A program made the translations under genes and the position numbers. A DNA stretch of 40,572 nucleotides from Syntrophobacter sp. SbD2 (GTDB lineage: Bacteria > Desulfobacterota > Binatia > UBA9968): positions 1-40,572 of the forward strand of contig CAMDBU010000037.1 of NCBI GenBank assembly GCA_945889495.1, in the 5' to 3' direction. Positions 33,130 to 40,560 of this stretch are shown here, piece by piece (positions within the stretch are counted from its first letter, which is position 1; each line of letters starts with the position of its first letter). Under the pieces are notes generated by a model. It was not told the DNA's origin. It worked only from the letters and a program-made list of their open reading frames with translations, and did no database searches.

Positions 33130-34182
33130 GTGCCCAAAATCGACCACCAACAATTACTCACCTTCTGCAACCAACTCCTGTCCACCGGCGGCATGTCGCA
33201 GGTCGACGCCGACCTGGTCGCCAACCTGCTCGTCAAGGGCGAGCTGCGCGGCTACGCCGGCCATGGGGTGATTCGGGTCAATCCATATTTGAACTGGATC
33301 AAGGACGGCACCTATCAGGTCACAGAGCAGCCGGCCATCGAGCGCGAGGGCAAGCTCACCGCGGTGGTCGACGGCAAACATTACATCGGCCAGGTCGCCG
33401 CCCACTTCGCCATGGAGCTGGCGATCAAGAAAGCCAAAGCCCATGGCGCCGGCATCGTCTGCCTGCGCCGCGCCGGCCACACCGGACGGTTGGCCGACTA
33501 CATGGAGATGGCAACCGATCACGGCATGATCGGCATGGCCGCGGCCTGCGTCGGCTCGGCGGTGACGGCGCTTTACGGCGGCATGCAACCGGTCGCCGGC
33601 ACCAACCCCATCGCCTTCGGCATCCCGGCGCGCGGCGGCAAGCAGATCATTCTCGACCTCGCCACCGCCTCCATGAGCATGGGCGAGATCCAGACCCGCG
33701 TGCGCAACCAACAACCCATCCCTGAGGGTGTCATGCTCGACGGCCATGGCAATCCGACCACTGACTTCAACGCCTTCCGCGGCCCGCCGCGCGGCGTCTT
33801 CACCGCCTTCGGCGGTCACAAAGGCTCGGGCATCGCCTTGATCACGGAGATCTTGGGCGGCCTACTCTCCGGTAACGGCATGGGCAAACTCTACTGGGAC
33901 AACCGCGGCCATGGCGTCAACGGACTTTTTCTCCAGGCCATCGCCGTCGAAGAATTTCAGGAACTCGAAACCTTCTACGACAAAGTCGACGAACTGATCG
34001 GCTTCATCAAATCGACCAAGTGCGCGCCGGGCTTCAGCGAGATTTTGCTGCCGGGCGAGTCCGGCCGGCGCCGCGAGGCGAAAAATAAATTGGCCGGCGT
34101 CGACATCGAAGCGCCGACTTGGGCCAACCTCACAGCGCTCGCCGCTGAGTTGGGCGTCAAAGACGTACCAGCGCCGCTGTGA
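33130..34182 (+). CDS. Ldh-family (malate/L-lactate/ureidoglycolate-type) NAD(P)-dependent oxidoreductase
   Basis: The 350-residue protein belongs to the Ldh_2 family, which has a fold unlike classical lactate dehydrogenase. Recognisable blocks are RGYAGHGVIRVNPYLNWI near 38-55, RRAGHTGRLADYMEMA with the conserved active-site His near 120, PVAGTNPIAFGIPARGG near 155 for the cofactor, and GGHKGSGIALITEILGGLLS near 230. Members reduce or oxidise 2-hydroxy acids such as malate, lactate, sulfolactate or ureidoglycolate. It starts with GTG, with AGGA about 8 nt upstream. The substrate is not readable, but it may oxidise a hydroxy-acid product of the surrounding catabolic genes. Confidence 0.88.
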   Translation: MPKIDHQQLLTFCNQLLSTGGMSQVDADLVANLLVKGELRGYAGHGVIRVNPYLNWIKDGTYQVTEQPAIEREGKLTAVVDGKHYIGQVAAHFAMELAIKKAKAHGAGIVCLRRAGHTGRLADYMEMATDHGMIGMAAACVGSAVTALYGGMQPVAGTNPIAFGIPARGGKQIILDLATASMSMGEIQTRVRNQQPIPEGVMLDGHGNPTTDFNAFRGPPRGVFTAFGGHKGSGIALITEILGGLLSGNGMGKLYWDNRGHGVNGLFLQAIAVEEFQELETFYDKVDELIGFIKSTKCAPGFSEILLPGESGRRREAKNKLAGVDIEAPTWANLTALAAELGVKDVPAPL

Positions 34183-34224
34183 ATGAATTTGTAAAACTCT
34201 AATCGACTATGGCATGGTCCAATC

Positions 34225-34317
34225 ATTCGTCATTCCCGCGTAGGCGGGAATCCAGGCCCTCCGAATTTGCTACCACGCGCATAAACCTGGATTCCCGTTT
34301 TCACGGGAATGACGGAT
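34225..34317. repeat. CATTCCCGCG..GCGGGAATCCAGG long inverted repeat
   Basis: The outer arms TTCGTCATTCCCGC and GGGAATGACGGA pair, and GGCGGGAATCCAGG pairs with CCTGGATTCCCG. This gives a long hairpin with inner hairpins at each end. Repeats of this type are widespread in proteobacteria (Neisseria-like small elements among them). It fills the gap before the VOC gene at 34346. Confidence 0.85.
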
Positions 34318-34345
34318 ACGGACTCCGCTCATCGAGGTGACAAAC

Positions 34346-35194
34346 ATGGGAATCGCCGAAGCAAAACCAAATACCGCCCCAGCCGGAGTGCGCCACTTCG
34401 ACCACTTCGCCCTGCCCACCGGCAGCATCGAGCGCAGCGAAAAGTTTTACACCGAAGTCCTCGGCCTGCGCACCTTGGTCAAGGGCGCGCCGCGCATCGT
34501 TGGCGGCATCTTCATGAAGATCGGCACCCGGCACCATCTGGGATTTTTCGAACACCGGCCGATCAACACCGGCACCATGCCCAAACGGGAAAACGTTCAG
34601 GGCTACCCACGCGTCGCCTTCGCTGTACCGGCCAGCGACTTCGCGGCAACGACCGAGCGCATCCGCGCCGCCTGCGCCATCGTCGAAGAGATTCATGAAG
34701 ACAACCTGCCTGGCGCCGAGCGCGGTCTCGCCTTCGTCGATCCCGAAGGCAACATCATGGAAGTTTTCCCCAATGCGGCGAACCAGCCCATCACGGTCAG
34801 CCACTTCCACTTCGAAACCCCGGCGCTCGCCGCCGCGCTGGAGTTTTACACCGGCGTGCTCGATTTTAAAGAAATACATCGGAGCGACGAGCGCGCCGTC
34901 CTCGCCATTCCCACCGGCCAAGCGCTGCTGCTGCATCAGGTCAGTGAATTATCGGCGGCGACCCAGACCTACTTCGATGGCCGCCACTTCGCGTTCAGCG
35001 TCACCGATGCAAACTTTCACGCCATCGTCGCCAAGCTGGAAGCGCGCGGCATTCAACAAGGCGACGATCTCGGCGGGGTTCGCCGCCGCAAGCCCGGCGA
35101 ACTCGGCACCTACTTCCAAGACCCGACCAACGGCATGCATATTCAGATGCTCAACAGCGACTCCAGCGAGTTTTCCAAACAGTTCGCGGCGTAA
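34346..35194 (+). CDS. Two-domain VOC family protein
   Basis: ATG 34346 is preferred over GTG 34337 because GAGGTGA sits just upstream at good spacing (282 residues). Domain 1 has VRHFDHFALPTGS and a terminal Glu (DPEGNIMEVFP), but the middle ligand position reads YPRVAFAVPA, with no His. Domain 2 has ITVSHFHFETPAL, a His in GRHFAFSVTDANF, and Gln at the last position (NGMHIQMLNSD). Neither domain shows a perfect H-H-E set. It may be a dioxygenase or lyase with altered metal use, or a binding protein. The next gene starts 2 nt after the stop. Confidence 0.78.
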   Translation: MGIAEAKPNTAPAGVRHFDHFALPTGSIERSEKFYTEVLGLRTLVKGAPRIVGGIFMKIGTRHHLGFFEHRPINTGTMPKRENVQGYPRVAFAVPASDFAATTERIRAACAIVEEIHEDNLPGAERGLAFVDPEGNIMEVFPNAANQPITVSHFHFETPALAAALEFYTGVLDFKEIHRSDERAVLAIPTGQALLLHQVSELSAATQTYFDGRHFAFSVTDANFHAIVAKLEARGIQQGDDLGGVRRRKPGELGTYFQDPTNGMHIQMLNSDSSEFSKQFAA

Positions 35195-35196
35195 AT

Positions 35197-35655
35197 ATGG
35201 ATACGAATAATCCGACAGCGTGGTCGCGGCGGGCGACGATCCATGGGATCGTAGTGGCTGCTTTAGCTTTGATTATGTCGACAACCACAGTGCCGCGCGC
35301 GGAAGATATTGGCGTCCTGAAAATCAATCCGCGCGAGACCAAGAAGTTCACTTACAAATCGAAAGTCGGCCAAGTCATCGCCATCAAGGTTGAGCGCGGA
35401 CCGGAGCTGCCCGAGGGCCAGCGAGGATTTGAATTTGGCTGGGACAAACAATCGCTGTTTTGCGAAGGCAAGCACTGCAGCGATGCCGGCGGCTACTTAT
35501 TATTTTGCCCCAAGGCCGGCGTGATCACCGGCGAGTTCAAAAACTTGACCCCGTCCCATTTCGAAGTCGCCCTGCAAAGAGTCGAATGCGACGGCAAAGA
35601 TGCCGGCACCATGCGCTGTCCAAGCCAAGCAATCTTAAAATCGATGTGTCGTTAA
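35197..35655 (+). CDS. Hypothetical secreted cysteine-containing protein
   Basis: The 152-residue product has a signal peptide (GIVVAALALIMSTTTVPRAE) after a short charged N-terminus. The mature part has six cysteines in short-spaced positions (LFCEGKHCSDAGGYLLFCPK, RVECDGKDAGTMRCPSQ, SMCR) that could form disulfides in the periplasm. I recognise no family. It starts 2 nt after the VOC gene, so it is probably co-transcribed, and the DUF3891 gene follows after 20 nt. Confidence 0.55.
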   Translation: MDTNNPTAWSRRATIHGIVVAALALIMSTTTVPRAEDIGVLKINPRETKKFTYKSKVGQVIAIKVERGPELPEGQRGFEFGWDKQSLFCEGKHCSDAGGYLLFCPKAGVITGEFKNLTPSHFEVALQRVECDGKDAGTMRCPSQAILKSMCR

Positions 35656-35675
35656 GCAAGCAAAAGGAGAAAACC

Positions 35676-36497
35676 ATGGTTATCCGAGAACTCAAAGACG
35701 GCCGGACCTATGTCAGCTCGCAGGAAGATCACGCCGAACTGGCGGCGCAATTCGCCGCCCACTGGGGCAATAGCAAATTTTCCAAGCTCCGCCCCTACGA
35801 CACCATGGTGTTCGCGACCACCTATCACGACAGCGGTTACCGGGAATTCGAAGGCCTGCCGCCGATGAACCTCGCCAAAGGCCGCCCTTACGCGCACCGC
35901 GAAGAAGTACCCAACTTCGAAGCCATCGAACTCAAAGCCTACAATAAGAACGTCGAATGGCTGCACAGCCAAAATCCTTACGCCAGCCTGCTGGTCTCCA
36001 TGCACCGCACCGGCCTGTGGCACAACCGCTATAATATTTTTACCGCGCCGGCGGGCAACCTGCGCGAACGCAGCGCCGCGGTCAAAGACGCCAAAGTGAA
36101 ATTGGAAAGCCAGCAGGCCGAGAGCAAACGCAAGCTGATGGAATTGGAACCCGGCTTTGAAAATGAATTGTCCTACAACTACATGGCGCTGCAAGTCTTT
36201 GACTTACTGTCGCTCTATTTTTGCTGCGACGGCTACGCCAACGAAAACGAATTCAAGGAATACAAAATCGCCCCCGTGCGGGTCTCCTACGACAGTGACG
36301 AAACCGTAACGTTAACGATCAAACCCAACGGCCCCGGCTCGGTGATCTTCGACCCCTACCCCTGGGACGTGAAGCAGCTAAAAGTCTCCGCCCGCACCCG
36401 CATCGTCGCGCCACCGGCGGAGAAGACCGAAGCGGCGGTAGCCGAGGCCTATCACAAGGCGGCGCGGCAGCTGCTGACGTTTGAGATATCGGCGTAA
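35676..36497 (+). CDS. DUF3891 family protein
   Basis: ATG 35676 has AAGGAGA upstream; the longer open frame overlaps the previous gene out of phase and is rejected. The 273-residue protein begins with the DUF3891 pattern (VIRELKDGRTYVSSQEDHAE, then HWGN). It has paired His/Asp motifs (TYHDSGYREFEG, MHRTGLWHNRYN) and a central Glu/Lys-rich helix (KLESQQAESKRKLMELEPGF) before YMALQVFDLLSLYFCC. The His-Asp pairs resemble an HD-type metal site, but no activity is known. It is the third gene after VOC and the secreted protein. Confidence 0.75.
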   Translation: MVIRELKDGRTYVSSQEDHAELAAQFAAHWGNSKFSKLRPYDTMVFATTYHDSGYREFEGLPPMNLAKGRPYAHREEVPNFEAIELKAYNKNVEWLHSQNPYASLLVSMHRTGLWHNRYNIFTAPAGNLRERSAAVKDAKVKLESQQAESKRKLMELEPGFENELSYNYMALQVFDLLSLYFCCDGYANENEFKEYKIAPVRVSYDSDETVTLTIKPNGPGSVIFDPYPWDVKQLKVSARTRIVAPPAEKTEAAVAEAYHKAARQLLTFEISA

Positions 36498-36531
36498 ACC
36501 GATGGCTTTTAAATTGCAGGCGGCAATTGCA

Positions 36532-36543
36532 GATATTAATATC
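36532..36543. promoter_or_regulatory. 12-bp perfect palindrome upstream of the cassette gene
   Basis: GATATTAATATC is a perfect palindrome in an AT-rich 79-nt gap, 33 nt before the next start codon. It could be an operator or the edge of inserted DNA. Nothing else is visible in 36498-36569. Confidence 0.3.
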
Positions 36544-36569
36544 AGCAAAAGCTGTTCTGTCTATTGGTA

Positions 36570-37136
36570 GTTAGAAATGCATTGGATGCAGAGCGTGGCG
36601 CCCATTGAAGCAAGTGAGTTCATCGCGCTAGCCAAGCGCGAGAAGTGCAGAGCCTGTCTAAGCGAACGAGCCGATGCTTTGACGCCAACTTATCTAAGGT
36701 ACTCGGCTCGAGCCGACCAGTTTATCGCGGACAACGTTTTCCCGACGTGGCGAACCAATAGAGAAAGGACCGAATACATTGGCGCATTTGAGAAGCCGCC
36801 AACTGACGCGTTCCCAATTACGTACCATGACCTAGCGCTGCTCCCCAACCTGTTTGCCGCAATCTCGTTTGAGACTGGTCAGAACTACTTCGCTACGCGC
36901 AATGTTATCTCGTTCCATTGCGCTACATGCGGTGTTCGCGTGGTGAAAGACGGCAACCACCGTTTATTACAGTGCGCATTGCAGAATGCTGACACGGAGA
37001 TCACTGTTTATGAAGTTACCAGCGCTGACTGGCGGAAATGTAAGGTGGACATGAAGAACTTCTGCAAATGCATTTCTAACGACGCGTTCCAGCCGCCCGG
37101 CCTCGCCTTCGGCTCGGCCGGCGGCTGAACACGTCG
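36570..37136 (+). mobile_element. Probable integron gene cassette (ORF plus attC)
   Basis: The left edge GTTAGAA (36570-36576) resembles the attC core GTTRRRY and is followed directly by the ATG of the ORF at 36577. The right edge is the G of GTTAGGC (37136-37142), at the end of a foldable attC site. A single ORF fills the interval and ends inside the attC, which is how cassettes are usually built. Base composition is visibly more AT-rich than the neighbours. No integron integrase is in the window, so it would be an integrase-less attC cluster or stray insertion. Confidence 0.6.
36577..37128 (+). CDS. Hypothetical cassette-encoded protein with Cys-rich segments
   Basis: The 183-residue protein starts 7 nt after a GTT core. 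It has a CxxC-type N-terminal region (REKCRACLSERAD), a second pair (ISFHCATCGVRVV), and further cysteines (LLQCAL, WRKCKVDMKNFCKC). The first two pairs could form one zinc-binding site. The centre is aromatic-rich with no recognised domain. The last residues, NDAFQPPGLAFGSAGG, are encoded by the attC site itself, a hallmark of cassette ORFs that read through it. No Shine-Dalgarno is visible, as is common in cassettes with the start close to the core site. Confidence 0.55.
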   Translation: MHWMQSVAPIEASEFIALAKREKCRACLSERADALTPTYLRYSARADQFIADNVFPTWRTNRERTEYIGAFEKPPTDAFPITYHDLALLPNLFAAISFETGQNYFATRNVISFHCATCGVRVVKDGNHRLLQCALQNADTEITVYEVTSADWRKCKVDMKNFCKCISNDAFQPPGLAFGSAGG

Positions 37137-37142
37137 TTAGGC
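37074..37142 (+). repeat. attC recombination site
   Basis: A 69-bp imperfect palindrome. TAACGACG (37077-37084) pairs with CGTCGTTA (37132-37139). The inner AGCCGCCCGGCC (37091-37102) pairs with GGCCGGCGGCT (37116-37126) except for one extra C, matching the extrahelical base expected of attC. The loop is TCGCCTTCGGCTC. The right core GTTAGGC fits GTTRRRY exactly; the left inverse core TTCTAAC fits RYYYAAC at all but the first base. Confidence 0.8.
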
Positions 37143-37174
37143 AGCGCCGAGAAGCATCCGGTCTTGGAAAGCTA

Positions 37175-37534
37175 GTGAGTGAGTTCGCGTCTCAAACCGA
37201 AGCGAAACGATTCTTCGTCGAGCGGATCATGGATCAAGCTTCGCGCGATGGCATCGTGCTGTCCGATCCTGAGAAGCACATGCTCAGCTGGTCCGAGCCC
37301 GATCCTGACTTCAAACCGAACCAAAGACTCGCCGCGGCGTTCGAAGAACAGACAACCGATGCTGAGTTCGAAGAGAAGATTGCAGGACTCATCAAGCGGG
37401 CGTATGGGCACGATATTTCAATGAAGGGTCGTTACCGGAGCGCCCGCGCCAAGCTTGCCGAAGGAGATCACTACATCCTCATCATGATCGATCGCTCCTT
37501 AGGATGGCGAGTGAGAACATGGTGGCCCTTCTGA
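37175..37534 (+). CDS. Hypothetical protein of a cassette-associated family
   Basis: The GTG start lies 33 nt after the attC core. The 119-residue product has a pattern I have seen in many hypothetical proteins: EAKRFFVERIMDQASRDG, SDPEKHMLSWSEPDPDF, FEEKIAGLIKRAYGHDI and a C-terminal AEGDHYILIMIDRSLGWRVR. No function is known to me. The stop is followed within about 6 nt by a weaker attC-like structure at 37541-37601, so it may be the second cassette of an array. Confidence 0.65.
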   Translation: MSEFASQTEAKRFFVERIMDQASRDGIVLSDPEKHMLSWSEPDPDFKPNQRLAAAFEEQTTDAEFEEKIAGLIKRAYGHDISMKGRYRSARAKLAEGDHYILIMIDRSLGWRVRTWWPF

Positions 37535-37540
37535 TGGGCC

Positions 37541-37601
37541 GAACCAACCCTTGCACGTGACGCGCGGACAGACGCGCGCGCGTGAAGGCTCCGCGTTAAC
37601 C
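37541..37601 (+). repeat. Second, degenerate attC-like site
   Basis: CCTTGCACGTGACGCGCG (37549-37566) and CGCGCGCGCGTGAAGG (37573-37588) are imperfect complements, and GTTAACC (37595-37601) resembles the right core with one misfit. The left core (AACCAAC) fits poorly. The position right after a cassette-like ORF supports it more than the sequence does. Nothing else is visible up to 37714. Confidence 0.4.
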
Positions 37602-37714
37602 ATCTTATGGTCGATACTCGGCGACAACCCTCCGAACTCATCCATGATCGCGACACATCAGATCCAGGCCAAAGTTTTCCCAAGCCGTATCGCCTTGGCC
37701 AAGTTCGGCAGTGA

Positions 37715-38173
37715 CTATTCCAGCATCTCCAAAGCCAATCCCGAGTAAAATCGAGCGCCATCATGCACTTCCCGCACCGACACAAGTTCCTGATCGGTGT
37801 GGGCAAAGCGCAGATCGCCTGGTCCGAACATGATGGTCTCGATGCCGCGTTGATTGAGATAGCCGGCATCTAACGCGGCAGGTGAATAAAAGACTTCGCT
37901 ACCTTGTTCCTTTAACGCGCAACTTGCGCCGCGTACGGCTGATGCGAGGTTGCAATCAACACGTACTTCCGACGCAAACATAGACGCGCCGCCAGTGACT
38001 TCGACCGACCACGGCGGCAGATCGGTTAGCGCTTCGCGAATGGCTTCCAACGCAATCTCCGGATCATCGCCCGGCAACAGCCGGCGGTCGAGAGTGATCC
38101 TGCAATTATCCGGCACCGTGTGGCTGATCTCCGGCCCGCTTTTGATCTGCGTCACCGTCAGTGTCGCTTTGCC
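37715..38173 (-). pseudogene. 3' fragment of an M20 peptidase gene (partial duplicate of 39224-40399)
   Basis: About 150 codons match the C-terminal part of the intact M20 gene downstream, both in protein (HTVPDNCRITLDRRLLPGDD versus HTVPDSCRIVLDRRLLPGDD; YLNQRGIETIMFGPGDLRFA in both) and closely in DNA. Similarity begins at codons KATLTVTQI and stops abruptly at 38173, where an in-frame TGA follows (38182-38180). The N-terminal catalytic part is missing. It could still be translated from an internal GTG at 38155, but it would have no metal site. It is probably a truncated copy left by duplication or by insertion of the neighbouring DNA. Confidence 0.8.
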
Positions 38174-38362
38174 GCGGCATCAAAATATGTACCGGGAGTC
38201 ATTTCTAGCGCGCTGCCGCGGCGATCCCGCCACCGCTGGTCAACGCCATGGACTCGGGGCAATATTCCGCCGCCGATCTTTACCGTTAATAAGATGGACA
38301 AACACCAGCCGGTGTATTACTGGTTGAGACCGACGTCATCTAAAACTTCAAAGGAGAACGCA

Positions 38363-39163
38363 ATGCGAACAAGTCGTGGGCTAAGGTCTGCAATGTTGGG
38401 ATTGCTGCTTACCGGCTGCGCGAGTGTCAGCACCGCGCCGACACCGGAAGCGCGACAGGCCTTGGCTCCCACCGGCAAGCTTCGTATCGCGCTCCAGCAG
38501 GGCAATCCCTTGAACATGTTAAAGGATCCCAAGTCCGGTGAGATGACCGGGGTAGGTTACGACCTCGGAAAAGAGTTGGCCCGGCGCCTGGGTGTCCCGC
38601 TTGAAACGGTTACATACCCATCGGTGGGAGAGCTTCTCGAAAAGGGGAAAACCGGGGAATGGGATGTCGCCTTTGTTGGCTATAGTGCCGAGCGAGCCAA
38701 GGAGTGGGACTTCAGTGGGCTGCACCAGGAAGTCGAGTTCGGCTATCTCGTCCCCGCCGGCTCTTCGATCTCCACCATGTCCAATATGGAACGCCCTGGG
38801 ATTCGCATTGCCGTGCAGGAGAAGTCCGGCCCGGATAGCTTTTTTTCTCGCACGCTAAAAAATGCTGTAGTGGTCCGCGCACCAAGCAACCCTGGCGCAA
38901 TGGAAGCGGTGAAATCTGGGAAAGCTGACGTGATGGGCGGCATCAAGCCTGTCCTGTTTGAGTTGTCGAGTCAGCTGCCTGGATCTCGGGTCCTCGACGG
39001 TCGGCCGGGCATCGATCCCCACGCCATGGCGATCCCGAAGGGACGAGATCGTGGTCTGGCCTATGCGCGCCAGTTCATTGAAGACGCCAAATCCCAAGGT
39101 CTAGTCAAAGCGGCCATCGACAGAGCCGGTTTACGCGGCGTGGTGGTCGCGTCGCTCAACTGA
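38363..39163 (+). CDS. Amino-acid-type (SBP_bac_3) periplasmic binding lipoprotein
   Basis: ATG 38363 is set by AAGGAG upstream; the longer frame overlaps the M20 fragment. The 266-residue product has a lipoprotein signal ending LLLTGC (Cys19). The mature part follows family 3 binding proteins: GKLRIALQQGNPLNMLKDPK, TGVGYDLGKELARRLGVPLE, ELLEKGKTGEWDVAFVGYSA and a second-lobe block AVKSGKADVMGGIKPVLFEL. Such proteins usually deliver polar amino acids to an ABC transporter; no permease or ATPase gene is nearby. It lies between the intact and broken M20 genes. The 182 nt upstream of the start hold no other gene. Confidence 0.85.
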   Translation: MRTSRGLRSAMLGLLLTGCASVSTAPTPEARQALAPTGKLRIALQQGNPLNMLKDPKSGEMTGVGYDLGKELARRLGVPLETVTYPSVGELLEKGKTGEWDVAFVGYSAERAKEWDFSGLHQEVEFGYLVPAGSSISTMSNMERPGIRIAVQEKSGPDSFFSRTLKNAVVVRAPSNPGAMEAVKSGKADVMGGIKPVLFELSSQLPGSRVLDGRPGIDPHAMAIPKGRDRGLAYARQFIEDAKSQGLVKAAIDRAGLRGVVVASLN

Positions 39164-39223
39164 CACTCCTGAGCATGACTTTTAGCGACGCCCCCGCAAC
39201 CGAGCGAGCGTCGCGCCAAAATA

Positions 39224-40399
39224 TTAGGTTAACAACGCGGTCGCTGCATAAATCCGCGCTGCCGCGCGAACCTGGTGCAGCGACACGACTTCCTGATCGG
39301 TGTGAGCAAAGCGCAGGTCACCGGGTCCGAACATGATGGTCTCTATACCGCGCTGATTAAGATAACCCGCATCCAACGCCGCCGGCGAATAAAAAACTTC
39401 GCCGTCTTGCCCTTTGAGCGCGCGACTAGCATTGCCCGCCGCCACCGCAACCCCGCAATCGACGCCAACTTCAGACGGATACATAAACGCACCGCGCGAT
39501 ACTTCGACCGACCACGGCGGCAGATCGGCCACCGCGTCGCGAATTTCCCTCAATGCGACATCGGGATCATCACCCGGCAGCAGCCGCCGATCGAGTACGA
39601 TCCGACAACTGTCCGGTACTGTGTGGCTGATCTCCGGCGCGCTCTTGATCTGCGTCACCGTCAGCGTCGCTCTGCCGAGTCCAGCATGTTCACGACCGAG
39701 CGGAAGCCGATCCAGCCGCTCCAACACCTTGCGCGCGCCGTCGACGGCGTTGACGCCGTCCCAGGGCATGCTGCTGTGCGCCGACTTGCCGCGCACGGTG
39801 ATCTCGACATCGATGCGGCCTTTGTTGCCGAGGCAGATGCGGTTGTTGGTTCCCAAGCCGACGATGCCGGACTTCGCGTTGATCGGATTATTTTCGAGTA
39901 TGAACTGCGCCGCGTCATGACGGCCGGTCTCGCCGGCCAAACTGACGGCGAGATACAACGGCGCGCGCAGTTTCACTTTCGAGCGCGCGACTAGCGCCGC
40001 CGCATACATCATCGCCGCCAACGCCCCCTTCTGCTCGCAGGCGCCGCGACCCATGGCGCAACTGCCGGCGATGCCGAACGGCGCGCCGTCAATGATGGTG
40101 CCAGAGAACGGCTCTTTCATCCCGCCCGCGGGAAACGTCATCGCGTAGCCCATGAGCAGCAAGCCGGGCTGTTCGGAAGTCGCGCCAGATTGCCACAGCA
40201 GATTGCCCATGCCGTCCAGAACTGCCGCGCTACCCGTCAGCAATTCCAAGCGCGGCTTGACGAATTCAGCGACAAACTCTTTCAGATTGGGATCGGCTTC
40301 TTGCAGCTCGGTCTGGGGCGAAGGCGCGCGGAGCAGATCGACGAGCAGTTTGTCGATCTCGTCGTCGTTGGCGAGCTTGATCGCTTCTTGGGGAGTCAT
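39224..40399 (-). CDS. M20-family metallopeptidase-like hydrolase with altered metal ligands
   Basis: The 391-residue protein has the M20 two-domain layout. The dimerisation domain is clear (GRIDVEITVRGKSAHSSMPW) and the C-terminal metal His is in LRFAHTDQE. The usual first ligand motif G-H-x-D reads MGYAMTFPA (Tyr85, Met87), the bridging Asp motif reads GRGACEQKGALAAM (Glu122), and the usual Glu-Glu pair reads LAGETGRHD (Glu157 only). M20 enzymes such as ArgE, DapE and carboxypeptidases cleave amide bonds with two metals; this one may use one metal or a different set. A truncated copy lies at 37715-38173. Confidence 0.8.
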   Translation of the reverse strand: MTPQEAIKLANDDEIDKLLVDLLRAPSPQTELQEADPNLKEFVAEFVKPRLELLTGSAAVLDGMGNLLWQSGATSEQPGLLLMGYAMTFPAGGMKEPFSGTIIDGAPFGIAGSCAMGRGACEQKGALAAMMYAAALVARSKVKLRAPLYLAVSLAGETGRHDAAQFILENNPINAKSGIVGLGTNNRICLGNKGRIDVEITVRGKSAHSSMPWDGVNAVDGARKVLERLDRLPLGREHAGLGRATLTVTQIKSAPEISHTVPDSCRIVLDRRLLPGDDPDVALREIRDAVADLPPWSVEVSRGAFMYPSEVGVDCGVAVAAGNASRALKGQDGEVFYSPAALDAGYLNQRGIETIMFGPGDLRFAHTDQEVVSLHQVRAAARIYAATALLT

Positions 40400-40426
40400 T
40401 TAGAAATTATTTCAGGCTATTGGAGA

Positions 40427-40445
40427 GGGCGACCGCCGGTCGCCC
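40427..40445. repeat. GGGCGACC hairpin repeat
   Basis: GGGCGACC and GGTCGCCC pair with a 3-nt loop, 28 nt upstream of the M20 start codon. It belongs to the same type as the hairpins at 26588 and 29635. Confidence 0.7.
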
Positions 40446-40497
40446 CTTGTATAATGAAATTGAAGTGTCTGTATGCACATTGTTTAACACGAAACAG

Positions 40498-40560
40498 GAT
40501 GGGACAGGCCGTTCGCCCCTCGGTCCTTGGAGACCGTTTTGTAGCATGGACCGTCCCATC
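40498..40560. repeat. Inverted repeat at the window edge
   Basis: GATGGGACAGGCC and GGACCGTCCCATC are imperfect complements 37 nt apart. Between them CGGTC and GACCG form a second small hairpin. The structure may be a structured RNA, a repeat element or a terminator; the window ends 12 nt later, so its context is lost. Confidence 0.4.
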
